Shown piece by piece: positions 1 to 13,458 of a stretch of 64,000 nucleotides of DNA. The DNA comes from Anisus vortex (Eukaryota > Mollusca > Gastropoda > Planorbidae). The notes below the pieces were generated by a model that saw only the letters and a list, made by a program, of their open reading frames with translations, was not told where the DNA came from and made no database searches. The first letter of the stretch is position 1. The number at the start of each line of letters is the position of its first letter. The stretch is from NCBI GenBank assembly GCA_949126835.1, contig OX421497.1, positions 17,176,823 through 17,240,822 on the forward strand. The letters run 5' to 3'. A program made the position numbers and the translations under genes.

Positions 1-154
1 TACAGAATATACTTATTCTTCTTTTTTGGTGGTCTTTCATGTGCCATTTAAAACCGTACTGCGTGCCAAGTCTACCACGCATTCCGTAGGTTGCTCATTC
101 CTGGACTAGAGTGTAGTCCTACCAATACGGTCAATAAAAACAGTGGACATGTTA

Positions 155-300
155 AGTTTGCCAAATTTACTGTTGCCAAAATTACCGTTTTGATATTTTT
201 GTCGAAATTACCGTTGCCGAATTTAACTTTGGCAACATTACCTTGCCGAAAATACCGTTGAAAAATTTACCCTTGCCAAATTTACAGTTATTCATCTAAA
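155..300 (+). repeat. Imperfect short tandem repeat (TTGCCAAAATTACCG-like)
   Basis: About nine degenerate copies of a roughly 15-19 bp motif built on TTGCC(A/G)AA(A/T)TTACCG lie head to tail. A small second cluster with the same wording occurs near 2645-2690. The copies are too diverged to give an exact period. Confidence 0.55.
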
Positions 301-3056
301 ACCTTCACTCTATACTAAATGGTCTTTTTTGGTTGCTTTCAAAAGTTGGAATTTTTTCACCTTTGTATGCATTACACTCTTAATAATAGAGACATTAATA
401 AACATATTAAAATGGCTCAGTGACCAGTAACTCTTATCCTTTTTAACGATTACACAAGCATATATGTGCACTCAGCTTAGTCTTACAAACCCACGAAATA
501 AATAATGACTTATGCAGTATTAAATGTTTATATCACTTATTCTATTGCTTACACTAGAGTTGTGCAATTATTTATTATCATGAGATTATTAAAAAAGTGT
601 TCAGTTGTTGTTTCTTTCACTAGTTCAGACAACCCTTTTCATCTCGGAATGCCAATTGTGAAGAACAATAATATAAATAAATAATCCTGGCAAATAGAAT
701 AATGTAGATGTTTTTATATCTATGTCTTTCTGTGTATTGTATTTGATTATCGGGGTGCATAGTTATGATTAAATGCATAATTTATTATTACAATTTTGAT
801 TGAGTTTTTATTTCCCTTCTTTACTCTACTTATTTTATATATTACAGACACTCTTATCTAATATATTACAGACACTCTTCTATAAAGAAAGTTATTAGAC
901 TACATTTGTGGTTTGAATCTATTCTTGCATTTGATTGGTGTTTTAAATGATGTTAAGTTTCTGATTTTTCTTGTTTTGTTCAGGCAACCCATTCCATGCC
1001 CGGCTGTCACTCGGGAAGAAAGAGTACTTTTGCATTTGTTCTTGCATATGGGATGAGAAAAAAAGTGTTTTTGTTATCTATATACATAGAAAATGTTGTC
1101 CCTGTAAAGATAAATAGAAAATGTTGTCCTAGTAAATGTGTATATTATGTAGCCCAACTGGCGATCTCTTGGTGTTTTTTTTTTTACATCTTTCTTGTTT
1201 CCCCTGCCCATACGGCCTCCGTTTATAACACATTGGAAACATAGCAAGGTGAGATTACATAACTCTGACTACTCTACACCAGATAGAGACTAGTTGTGTT
1301 ATCAAGAGCAAACGTAGACTGCCCCCTCCCCCCCCCCCCCCGCCCCCTTCTACCATCGAAGTTCTGTTAATTCAAGTAATAGTGACCGCAAGCTATGGCA
1401 GGAAACAAAGGGGGGGGGGGGTATGGGGTAAAGGCGGCTCCCACTGATAATTTTAATCCGTTCTTTTTTATTTCAGAACATTGTTGTTGCTAGTTAAAAG
1501 TTATTCTTTCTATCAATACATTTGTATTTGATTTTATTATTAAAATTTTGACACAATGTTTTAAATGTTTTTTCTGATATATTTACATTATTTTGCTCAC
1601 GAGTCTTGTTTTTAAATAATATAAATAGATAAGCCTACTAATATCTTTTTATCATTTTTATTTGTATATAATCAACAAGTTCCATATCAATTTGATGAAT
1701 GAGACATTAATATCAATTCGGAGATGTGGAAATAGTATGGCGGGAAAGTACACTTAGCCACAGAAAGAGAAAAACTAGCGATTGGTAATAGTAGTTTATT
1801 TATTAGTGCAGGATTTCGCATTTGCATCGTGACGTAACTTTGTCAATTTAGTGGCGTAGCCGGGATTTCAACGTAAGAGTCATTAGTGCAAGTCGGGGGG
1901 GGGGGGGGGGTAGGATATCAGATTGTAAAAAAGTGGGTTGGAGTAAAGAGCGCAATACGGGGTTAGATACTCAAACTTTTAGTCTGTACTAAATGTAGCC
2001 TCTCAAACAACAAATAGTACAATGTGGGGGTAGGTACAAAATGTAGCCTCTCAACCAACGGTCCTGGGATCAACCATTTCGAGCTCGTTAGTTAATGACC
2101 TGAAAGCAAAAAATGGTGGCTAGTATTAGTACTTTACCAATGGAACCACAATCCAGGACCCCTAATCGTGAGTGTATTGGTAAGAGATCAATGATAGATC
2201 CATAAAAAAAAATGAAAATGTGTTTATGTGATGCATATTTAACATTGGAAATTTACATTTTAAAAATATTGTCATGTTTAGGCGATGAACAATGTCAAAC
2301 AAATTATATTTAAACATGTAGTTGGGCTATATATTATATTAAAATAAAGCTTGGTTTATTCCTAGCTATAACAATTATTTTTAGGGCCGAGAAAATCGTG
2401 GAACTACCTAACACTACATCATCCAAGGCCACTAACTAGTTTGTCTATCGGCATCCACGCAAGGAATTGTTTTTAAAGGCAAGAATAAAAAAGCTAAATC
2501 TCACCATTTTAAGAGTATTATTTTCTTTACGGGGACCCCATATTAACTTAATCTTCCACAGAGACAACTTAGTATCAAGCCATGAACTTCATTTAGAATA
2601 CAAGAGTGTAATCATATCACTAATTTCAATAAAAACAGTTGGTATTATAAACTTGCCAATTTTACCGTTGCCTATTTTACCGCTTTGTGATTTTTCATGT
2701 ACCGGCAACAGAAAGGAAACTGTCAGTGTAGACTCGCTATATTTTCTTTATTCTACCCTCTTCCCCACCTTTTCGTAAGTCAAGCCTAGACCTTTGCCAT
2801 TACCCCCCCCCCCCCCCCTAAAGTTTATTATAGGGTAAATCAGATTTTTCGATTTTCAGATGTATTGAAATTTAGCTAAATATATATACACAAAAGAAAG
2901 TTTCCAAAATAATTGCAGCAAAAATTTCCATTAAATTGAAGACATTTTATTCTCTGATACATTAAGAAAAGGCAATTAGTCAATGGGGAGTAATGTTTGT
3001 ATCAATGTAAACAGCTTGTATAAACCATGAATGGAAATAATGGCGCTAAAAAAAAA

Positions 3057-3141
3057 ATATTATTATATTAAGTCACTGCTAAATATATTATTATATTATG
3101 TCACTGCTAAATATATTATTATATTATGTCACTGCTAAATT
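3057..3141 (+). repeat. 28-bp tandem repeat, 3 copies
   Basis: Three near-identical units of about 28-30 bp, each containing ATATTATTATATTA and GTCACTGCTAAAT. Confidence 0.8.
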
Positions 3142-3774
3142 GCATACACTTTTGTCCATTTTTTTACTAGAATTCTTTAAAGTCCAAATATATTTTTGTT
3201 TAAAAAATGTAATTTATACTTAATGAAAATTAAAGTTAGATGTTTACTTCACAACATTTTGTGGTTATCCCTACTCACTCCCCGCTCCATATTCATCCAT
3301 GTATATGTACGGATATTAAGGTAAAATTTAATCTATACCGAAGGTAAAATTCACTTCTAAAGGTGACACCCGTGACTATCACAAATTTAACACACAGTGA
3401 TGACGTTTCATTGTTTAACATTATATACGAGCTCTTTGGGTCAATGATTGATATGGGTGCTGATAGCATGACCAGGCTACAGCTCAGCACCCCAATATAC
3501 ACATCAATTGTTTGCCTGGTCCATCAAGGCATAAGTGTAACTTGAGAGGGGGGAGGTGGCTCCCCAGACGCCAAAGTTTGGATAGGCACAATGCAGTCAC
3601 TTTTCTAACCTTAGCTTACTAATAAGTACAAATTACCTTTATTAGTATTCGCAAATTTAAACGACCGACCCAGCCCTCATGCAAAGTAATGTGATTGGAA
3701 ACTTTACAGCCGCCATTTAAAGACATGTATTCTAAGCAACCTAAACAGTAGATAATCTGATTATTCAAATTCAT

Positions 3775-4190
3775 ACAAGTCTCATTCTAGTCATGTTTAC
3801 ATTTCTACAAGTCTCATTCTAGTCATGTTTACATTTCTACAAGTCTCATTCTAGTCATGTTTACATTTCTACAAGTCTCATTCTAGTCATGTTTACATTT
3901 CTACAAGTCTCATTCTAGTCATGTTTACATTTCTACAAGTCTCATTCTAGTCATGTTTACATTTCTACAAGTCTCATTCTAGTCATGTTTACATTTCTAC
4001 AAGTCTCATTCTAGTCATGTTTACATTTCTACAAGTCTCATTCTAGTCATGTTTACATTTCTACAAGTCTCATTCTAGTCATGTTTACATTTCTACAAGT
4101 CTCATTCTAGTCATGTTTACATTTCTACAAGTCTTATTCTAGTCATGTTTACATTTCTACAAGTCTCATTCTAGTCATGTTTACATTTCT
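3775..4190 (+). repeat. 32-bp minisatellite, 13 units
   Basis: Exactly thirteen 32-bp units (416 bp), each starting ACAAGTCTCATTCTAGTCAT. Units are nearly identical; one carries CTTATT for CTCATT. Such homogeneity implies recent expansion or gene conversion. Confidence 0.95.
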
Positions 4191-4222
4191 TATGGTTCAT
4201 AATGAAAGTGTATCTTTTTTTC

Positions 4223-5207
4223 TAGTCTTATCATTTACAGTAGATACTACTTGGATGAAGATTATTACGTCCATTTTTTATAGTCTTATCATTTACAGTA
4301 GATACTACTTGGATGAAGATTATTACGTCCATTTTTTATAGTCTTATCATTTACAGTAGATACTACTTGGATGAAGATTATTAGGTCCATTTTTTCTAGT
4401 CTTATCATTTACAGTAGATACTACTTGGATGAAGATTATTACGTCCATTTTTTCTAGTCTTATCATTTACAGTAGCTACTACTAGGATGAAGATTATTAC
4501 GTCCATTTTTTCTAGTCTTATCATTTAGCCTACAGTAGATACTACTTGGATGAAGATTATTACGTCTATATTTTCTAGTCTTATCATTTACAGTAGATAC
4601 TACTTGGATGAAGATTATTACGTCCATTTTTTCTAGTCTTATCATTTACAGTAGCTACTACTAGGATGAAGATTATTACGTCCATTTTTTCTAGTCTTAT
4701 AATTTACAGTAGCTACTACTTGGATGAAGATTATTACGTCCATTTTTTATAGTCTTATAATTTACAGTAGATACTACTTGGATGAAGATTATTACGTCCA
4801 TTTTTTATAGTCTTATAATTTACAGTATATACTACTTGGATGAAGATTATTACGTCCATTTTTTATAGTCTTATAATTTACAGTATATACTACTTGGATG
4901 AAGATTATTACGTCCATTTTTTCTAGTCTTATAATTTACAGTAGATACTACTTGGATGAAGATTATTACGTCCATTTTTTCTAGTCTTATAATTTACAGT
5001 AGATACTACTTGGATGAAGATTATTACGTCCATTTTTTATAGTCTTATAATTTACAGTAGCTACTACTAGGATGAAGATTATTACGTCCATTTTTTATAG
5101 TCTTATAATTTACAGTAGATACTACTTGGATGAAGATTATTACGTCCATTTTTTATAGTCTTATAATTTACAGTAGCTACTACTAGGAGGGATATTATTA
5201 CGTCCAT
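4223..5207 (+). repeat. 58-bp minisatellite, about 17 units
   Basis: Head-to-tail 58-bp units, each containing TAGTCTTATCATTTACAGTA and GGATGAAGATTATTACGTCC. Variants (TATC/TATA, GATAC/GCTAC, CTTGG/CTAGG) are shared between neighbouring units in blocks. The array begins 33 bp after the preceding 32-bp array, with no sequence relation to it. Confidence 0.95.
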
Positions 5208-5556
5208 CGCTCTAACCTCCCGCAGTGTGGTCACTTATATGCACATCCATTTAAATCATTATACAAGTTAAACCACAGGTGACACAGCATATTATAAAAA
5301 AAGGTGAATTTCGACTAAAACAATAGACTAAAAATAAAAGAAACAGGTGTCAGTCGAGTTTCAATGAAAATACATTTGTGCCTTAACATTCAATGCTTCC
5401 AAGTCAAAAAACACACTCACACACAAAATTTATATTTACATTTGTTGTTTGCAATTAACAGTAGTAAGCCATTTTTTGTTTGTATATATATACTACGTCT
5501 AGAATCTTGTTTAGCTTCTTACCAAGTAAACTACGTCTAGAATCTTTATATACAAC

Positions 5557-8500
5557 TATCACACTGTCTCTATCATCACACTGTCTCTATCATCACATTG
5601 TCTCTATCATCACATTGTCTATAACATCACACTGTCTCTAACATCACATTGTCTCTAACATCACATTGTCTCTAACATCACACTGTCTCTATCATCACAT
5701 TGTCTCTATCATCACATTGTCTCTATCATCACACTGTCTCTACCATCACATTGTCTCTAACATCACATTGTCTATAACATCACACTGTCTCTATAATCTC
5801 ATTGTCTCTATCATCACATTGTCTATAACATCACACTGTCTCTAACATCACATTGTCTCTAACATCACACTGTCTCTATCATCACATTGTCTCTATCATC
5901 ACATTGTCTATAACATCACACTGTCTCTATCATCACACTGTCTCTATCATCACACTGTCTCTACCATCACATTGTCTCTAACATCACATTGTCTATAACA
6001 TCACACTGTCTCTATAATCACATTGTCTCTATCATCACATTGTCTCTATCATCACACTGTCTCTACCATCACATTGTCTCTAACATCACACTGTCTCTAT
6101 CATCACACTGTCTCTATAATCACATTGTCTCTATCATCACATTGTCTATAACATCACACTGTCTCTAACATCACATTGTCTCTAACATCACACTGTCTCT
6201 ATCATCACATTGTCTCTATCATCACACTGTCTCTATCATCACATTGTCTCTAACATCACATTGTCTATAACATCACACTGTCTCTATCATCACACTGTCT
6301 CTATCATCACACTGTCTATATCATCACACTGTCTCTACCATCACATTGTCTCTAACATCACATTGTCTATAACATCACACTGTCTCTATAATCACATTGT
6401 CTCTATCATCACATTGTCTATAACATCACACTGTCTCTAACATCACATTGTCTCTAACATCACACTGTCTCTATCATCACATTGTCTCTATCATCACATT
6501 GTCTCTATCATCACATTGTCTCTAACATCACACTGTCTCTAACATCACACTGTCTCTAACATCACACTGTCTCTATCATCACATTGTCTCTATCATCACA
6601 TTGTCTCTATCATCACATTGTCTCTATCATCACACTATCTCTATCATCACACTGTCTCTATCATCACACTGTCTCTAACATCACACTGTCTATATCATCA
6701 CACTGTCTCTAACATCACACTGTCTCTAACATCACACTGTCTCTATCATCACATTGTCTCTATCATCACATTGTCTCTATCATCACATTGTCTCTATCAT
6801 CACACTGTCTCTATCATCACACTGTCTCTAACATCACACTGTCTCTATCATCACACTGTCTCTATCATCACACTGTCTATATCTTCACATTGTCTCTATC
6901 ATCACATTGTCTCTATCATCACATTGTCTCTATCATCACACTGTCTCTATCATCACACTGTCTATATCATCACACTGTCTCTACCATCACACTGTCTCTA
7001 TCATCACATTGTCTATAACATCACACTGTCTCTATCATCACACTGTCTCTATCATCACACTGTCTATATCATCACACTGTCTCTACCATCACACTGTCTC
7101 TATCATCACACTGTCTATATCATCACATTGTCTCTATCATCACACTGTCTCTATCATCACACTGTCTATATCATCACACTGTCTCTATCATCACACTGTC
7201 TCTATCATCACACTGTCTATATCATCACACTGTCTCTACCATCACACTGTCTCTATCATCACATTGTCTATAACATCACACTGTCTCTATCATCACACTG
7301 TCTATATCATCACACTGTCTATATCATCACACTGTCTCTACCATCACATTGTCTCTAACATCACATTGTCTATAACATCACACTGTCTCTATCATCACAC
7401 TGTCTCTATCATCACACTGTCTATATCATCACACTGTCTATATCATCACACTGTCTCTACCATCACATTGTCTCTAACATCACATTGTCTATAACATCAC
7501 ACTGTCTCTATCATCACACTGTCTCTATCATCACACTGTCTATATCATCACACTGTCTCTATCATCACACTGTCTATATCATCACACTGTCTCTACCATC
7601 ACATTGTCTCTATCATCACACTGTCTCTATCATCACACTGTCTATATCATCACACTGTCTCTACCATCACATTGTCTCTAACATCACATTGTCTATAACA
7701 TCACACTGTCTCTATCATCACACTGTCTCTATCATCACACTGTCTATATCATCACACTGTCTCTATCATCACACTGTCTATATCATCACACTGTCTCTAC
7801 CATCACATTGTCTCTATCATCACACTGTCTCTATCATCACACTGTCTATATCATCACACTGTCTCTATCATCACACTGTCTCTATCATCACACTATCTCT
7901 AACATCACACTGTCTATATCATCACATTGTCTCTATCATCACACTGTCTCTATCATCACACTGTCTCTATCATCACACTGTCTCTATCATCACACTGTCT
8001 ATATCATCACACTGTCTCTATCATCACACTGTCTATATCATCACACTGTCTCTACCATCACATTGTCTCTATCATCACACTGTCTCTATCATCACACTGT
8101 CTCTATCATCACACTGTCTCTAACATCACACTGTCTATATCATCACACTGTCTCTAACATCACATTGTCTCTATCATCACACTATCTCTATCATCACACT
8201 GTCTCTATCATCACACTGTCTCTATCATCACACTATCTCTATCATCACACTGTCTCTATCATCACACTGTCTCTATCATCACACTATCTCTATCATCACA
8301 CTGTCTCTATCATCACACTGTCTCTATCATCACACTGTCTCTAACATCACACTGTCTCTATCATCACACTGTCTCTAACATCACACTGTCTCTATCATCA
8401 CACTGTCTCTAACATCACACTGTCTCTATCATCACACTGTCTCTAACATCACACTGTCTCTATCATCACACTATCTCTATCATCACACTGTCTCTATCAT

Positions 8501-8811
8501 CACACTGTCTCTATCATCACACTGTCTCTAACATCACACTGTCTATATCATCACACTATCTCTATCATCACACTGTCTCTATCATCACACTGTCTCTATC
8601 ATCACACTATCTCTATCATCACACTGTCTCTATCATCACACTGTCTATATCATCACATTGTCTATATCATCACATTGTCTATATCATCACATTGTCTATA
8701 TCATCACATTGTCTATATCATCACATTGTCTATATCATCACATTGTCTATATCATCACATTGTCTCTATCATCACACTATCTCTATCATCACACTGTCTC
8801 TATCATCACAC
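5557..8811 (+). repeat. 17-bp minisatellite, about 191 units, with higher-order structure
   Basis: About 3.25 kb of a 17-bp unit TCTCTATCATCACACTG. Units differ at three main positions (C/A at base 4, T/A/C at base 7, C/T at base 16), and runs of variant units recur as blocks. For example, the block starting TCTCTACCATCACATTG occurs at 7335, 7454 and 7658, spaced 119 and 204 bp (7 and 12 units). Because 17 is not a multiple of 3 and the unit has no stop in any forward frame, it yields long spurious open frames; these are not genes. Confidence 0.97.
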
Positions 8812-9130
8812 GGTGTATATATTTACTCTGTTAAGCTAAGTACAAAGTCGCTTGCGGTAGCTTGAGTCACTTTACTTGTGACTGCTGACCTTAATCGAAC
8901 TAGGTCAAGGTAGCACCAGACCATGAGATGATTACTCGTTGAGTACAGGTAGGTCATTGAATCAGCATTGATCTAATTCTTTCTTACAAAATGAATGTAC
9001 ATTTACAATAATTTAAAATTTATTGACATAACTTTAGGCCAAATTTTTTTTTTCTAGTTTTTAAGATACTTTTGCTTGAAAGTAAATTCTTATCAAATGA
9101 GGGCCTACCCAGATTTTAAACTTAGTACCG
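8812..9130. other. Unique spacer, nothing recognised
   Basis: Non-repetitive AT-rich spacer between two arrays. I see no coding potential, tRNA or transposon end in it. Confidence 0.5.
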
Positions 9131-9800
9131 GTATGATAATTTCCAATCAATGAGAAAAAAGTTTCATTTGATATGATAATTTCCAATCAATAAGAAAAAT
9201 GTTTTAATCAATATCATAATTTCCAATCAATGAGAACAATTTCTAATCAATATGATAATTTCCAATCAATGAGAAAAATGTTCTAATCAATATGATAATT
9301 TGCAATCAATGTGAACAATTTCTAATCAATATGATAATTTCCAATCAATGAGAAATTTTTTTTAATCAATATGATAATTTCCAATCAATGAGAAAAATGT
9401 TCTAATCAATATGATAATTTGCAATCAATGTGAACAATTTCTAATCAATGTGATAATTTCCAATCAATGAGAACAATTTCTAATCAATGGGATAATTTCC
9501 AATCAATAAGAAATTTTTTTAATCAATATAATCATTTCCAATCAATGAGAACAATTTCTAATCAATATTATAATTTCTAATCAATATGATAATTTCCAAT
9601 CAATTAAAAAAAAATTAATCAATATAATAATGACCAATCAATGAGAAAATTTTTCTAATCCATATGATAATTTCCAATCAAAAAGATATTTTTTTATAAT
9701 CAATGAGATAATTTCTCAGTCAATAATGTTAACTGTCTGGTCATTTTCCTGTCAATGTGATAATTTTCAAGTCAATATGATAATTATTTAGTCAAAATGA
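9131..9800 (+). repeat. Imperfect AATCAATATGATAATTTCC tandem repeat
   Basis: A degenerate array with a basic period near 20 bp and a dimeric period near 40 bp. The alternating half-units are AATCAATATGATAATTTCC and AATCAATGAGAA(AAATGTTCT). Copies grow more diverged toward 9700-9800. The older look contrasts with the homogeneous arrays upstream. Confidence 0.85.
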
Positions 9801-9962
9801 TAATTGTTTAGTCAGTTTGTTCATTACCCTGTCAATCGATGTAATATCTGTTGTATCATGGAGTAATACTATAAAATGCCAAATTTTAAAATTGTTTTTA
9901 CATAGGTAACCGGGTAAACAGAGTAAAGAGGAGGGGGGGGGGGCAGCGTGTGTATGTGTGTG

Positions 9963-10144
9963 CAGCGCCTTCACAAGCCTATGTGGCGCCCCAAGGCAAA
10001 AGTTTCAGCGACGCCCCCTCCCATATTGTAACTGCTTTGTTTAGTGCTATATTTAGACATTTAGACTATATTTGCCGCCCTCTAGAAGTGTCGCCCCCGG
10101 GCATATGCCCCCCCCCCTCTGCCGGCACCTGTGTGAGGGCACTG
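9963..10144 (+). mobile_element. Short hAT-type MITE, copy A (182 bp)
   Basis: A GC-richer segment starting CAGCGCCTTCACAAGCC and ending GTGAGGGCACTG, so its ends form an inverted repeat of the CAGTGCCC type. It is bracketed by near-identical 8-bp flanks (TGTGTGTG and TGTGTGCA), fitting the 8-bp target duplications of hAT elements. A second copy lies at 45429-45618 in the same orientation with a perfect 8-bp duplication. No coding capacity. Confidence 0.75.
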
Positions 10145-11149
10145 TGTGTGCATGGGGCGGGTAGTTGAAGACTTGTAACTGGTTTTATTTTTTACTACTT
10201 CTTCTTGCTTTTTAAAGTAAACAACAGTTGTTTCCCGATTCACCATATTGGTACATTTTTTATATTGTTATATATTTACTCTACATTAGTACTAGGTTTT
10301 AATATTTCTAGTTTGTTTTCTATAGACTTTCATCATACCATGAGAATAATTTATAATAGCATAAGAGCAATAACTATTGACCAGGACATAGATAAAGCGC
10401 TTAAAAAATATGTGTTGTCAGTTTTTGTAAACACAATAGAAGAAATCGTATGACATTTATAAGTTTAAATTACTCTTACAATCTCATCGTAGATATAGAT
10501 ACCTGCGGACCAAGAATAATGGCAACCCAAAAAGGTTTTTATTAAAGCCTGGGGATATCTGGATTAAAGTAAGATACCGGTCATTATTTAGCAAGATGGT
10601 GCTGTAGCCAAAAGACTAATATTACCATATTATAAGAGTTCTTTTTACCAAAGAATTTAATTTTATAGTTGTTGTTATTGTGTATTGTGTGTGTGTTATA
10701 GCTATCTTTTGGTATTTGAAAGTTTAAAAAGACAGCGGCCAACTAAACAACCTCAAACATCAGATAACTTTATCCTAATTGTACTAGTTTGAAAATATAT
10801 AAACAAAAGGTTACATGTAGATGAAAGATAAAACAGGTTTAACTAATGAGCTCTACGTGTCAGTTAGAAGTTGATTAGAACTCACCTGGACGGATGTATC
10901 AATCGCTGACCTCAGCATATTTCAAACAATGGACATTGAATTCACGCTGTTTTTAATTATTACATTTATAGTTATAAGCTATAAAAAAAACATAAATCTA
11001 TTTTTATATCCTTGTCTCTCTCTCAAATGCCTGCAAATTGTTTTCAGTTGCTGATAGCAGCGTCCAGGGTCACATTCCCACAAAACAATGATTTTGACTA
11101 GGGCTCTTTATAGTCTGAGCTTTGTTGGGAGACTAATGCTTTTGCTGGT
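10145..11149. other. Intergenic DNA, no supported gene
   Basis: AT-rich sequence. An open frame ending at 10453 has a moderately protein-like tail (10345-10453: Ile/Asp/Lys-rich, then a stop), but no domain, splice context or homolog is recognisable, so it is not called. Confidence 0.45.
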
Positions 11150-11705
11150 CCCGATTCTGTTTAGGCCAGCCATTGCATTAATTGCAGTCCTAATCTTTGC
11201 TCCAATTTTTGACCACAGCTTCCGTCTACGGATATGATTGCTCCTAGATATTTGACATTCTTTACTTCTTCCAGTTGTTGTTGGTTAATTATGATGTTTG
11301 CACTTCTGGCATCTGTGTTGTTTATAATTATTGTATTCTTTTCTAAGCTGATTTCTATTCCGTATGCCCTTGCTCTATCTGCAAGCTTGTCTGTGAGCTC
11401 TTGTAGTTCTTTGTTACTCCCGGCCAACAGGTCGATATAATCAGCAAATCTTAGATTCATTGGGGTTTTCCACCAATGGGGATGGCTGGATGGTAATCAT
11501 CGAGTATCGCTTGTTTTTTTTTAAGGAAGATATTGAATAGAACTGGCGATGGGAAGCAGCCTTGCTGTTTTCTAATGAACATCTTAAAGAAGTACCCTAT
11601 ACACCATTGAGTTGAACTGCACTGCTTGCTTGATTGCCTAATGCCTGTATCAGTCCTTCTATAATGTTGTAGCTTCTCATCACCCGCCATATTCCCTCGT
11701 GCCAT
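11150..11705 (-). pseudogene. Broken LINE reverse transcriptase fragment
   Basis: On the minus strand two adjoining frames carry parts of a non-LTR retrotransposon reverse transcriptase. The upstream part (about 11460-11590) has the block SPVLFNIFL that precedes the catalytic box. The downstream part (11161-11460) has RFADYIDLLAG, where the usual F-A-D-D has become F-A-D-Y. It continues with the conserved 'thumb' wording (EISLEKN, VKYLGAIIS). The frame change between the parts and the loss of the second Asp show it is dead. Confidence 0.85.
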
Positions 11706-13458
11706 ACACTAATAATAATAATGACATGTGTATAGTGCTGCCAACAAGCATAATGCAAACTCAGAGCGTACGTTAAAACAACTCGCGATCTGACAAACAC
11801 AATTGAACCGATACTATATATTGGACACACTATTCTGTACGGACTGTTCTGATAAGGCTTTTCTAATAAAAATGGTACACTTTCATCTATTCATGATATT
11901 TCTCAACTAAAATTTGACATGTTTTTATACCCAATTCGATGTTACTATTAGTTTCTTTAAGCTCATTATCTGAAATATGCCAGGTAAGTTAATAATGCTC
12001 TAAGTGTCACAAATTATGACAATAAATTGGACAGCAGCTTCATATTCTATTGCCAAAAGTCAAATGCGATAATCTCGCTTGCACCGCTACTCTAAATAAA
12101 TGTGCAGTTTGAATTTACTTAAGTCTAACCAATATGATTCAAAATGTCTCAATACTCGCAGTTATAATCAACCTTGCACAATTAACACACTGGTTAAAAG
12201 CAAGTCAAAACAGAGATATCTTCACCCTCTAAACATACCAACACTCGCAACAACAAAATGTACGATGCTGTATAATCTAGTGGTCGAAACCCAACTCTCA
12301 CAAGATACTCCTCTTTGGTCAATGCAGTGTTTAAGAGGCAGGGTCACTCTCTTTTCTTATGGTTAAAAACATTCAAAGGTTCTCGGTCAAAAGGTTCAAG
12401 GTCATTTCATCCCACGACTATGTCAGTGACATCTCTCTCGCGCAAGCGTTTGTAACACTCGGAGATTTCAACTAGTCTAGTTGTCAGAGAGAAAAGTGAT
12501 CACACATAAATAACACCATTCTCTTTAATATCTATCTATCTATCTATCTATCTATCCATCTATCTTATAATATCACCACCAATCTATGCATTCATCAATC
12601 TATCCACCCACTCATCCATCAATAAACATCCATTTTATCTATCTCTCTACGTTTCTATCTATCTATTTATCGACCTATCATCTGTCTATCACTATCTATC
12701 TACCTATCTATCTATATATCTATATATATGATTATCTATAGGACTATATTTATCTATCGTTTTATATATATATATCTGTCTAATTGCCTACATAATTACA
12801 AACCCAGCATTCATCTTCCACCAATCTATTCAATCTAACCAATCGATTGCGTATGTATTCAGAGCTACCAAAAAAAAAAAACGCGCACAAAAATCAACCA
12901 ACAAACAAATGAACAAACAGACCCAATAATAATTACATTATTGTCTAGAGAATACAAACTAGATACAGTTTATACCTATTCAGAAAACAGACTATAAGAG
13001 AGACACAACGTTAAAGTGTTTGACACTCTCTAGTCATAATACAATTAATCATCACCGACTAAGCAGTTCTGGCCGCCAGTGTCCTTCCAACTAGCCAATC
13101 AGATTACGTGCTTGGCCTACTTCTTATAGCCATTCGATAAATTCACCTCTCGTCTTGCAAAATGTAAAATCAAGTCTTCACAGTAAAAAAAATCTTAGAT
13201 TTCATATAGTACATATTCAACTTTATCAAACATATAACAGTAAATGAGGATGTTTTTGTTTTAGGCTACATTATTTAATAGTTGTACAATTTTAAAAGTG
13301 ATATTAATAGTTGAATTATTCTCAGAATAAAACATAAGCTAGGACGGTAAGAATTTATTATATATTCTATTACATATTCTTTCGCAAGCGTGTATAAAAT
13401 AATATTTGTTAAATATGTTATAATTTATTGTGCAATATAAATATTTTTTTAAAGGTTA
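11706..13458. other. Intergenic DNA with TCTA microsatellite
   Basis: No gene recognised. 12528-12560 is a (TCTA)n microsatellite embedded in a longer TATC-rich stretch reaching about 12780. The last bases, 13455-13458 (GTTA), are the 5' copy of the target duplication of the retrotransposon that follows. Confidence 0.6.

Larger units (their letters stand above)
1..3774. other. Intergenic DNA, no supported gene
   Basis: AT-rich sequence in which no open frame looks like a protein exon. It contains poly-C/poly-G tracts (about 1327-1341, 1409-1421, 1895-1910, 2803-2818), short imperfect repeats described separately, and a segment at about 820-1010 that resembles 57960-58100. The small open frames here, such as 996-1244 and 2467-2778, have no recognisable domain and are probably chance. 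Confidence 0.6.

Noticed and set aside
6210..8344. Overlapping plus-strand frames with SHCLYHHTVSIITLS-type repeats
   Set aside because: Produced by the 17-bp array, which has no stop in any forward frame.
5557..8811. CRISPR array
   Set aside because: The units are contiguous 17-bp tandem repeats without unique spacers, and the surrounding DNA is eukaryotic. The same applies to the other arrays.
10205..10453. Small open frame with a protein-like tail
   Set aside because: No domain, no splice partner and no homolog recognised; AT-rich DNA often yields such frames.
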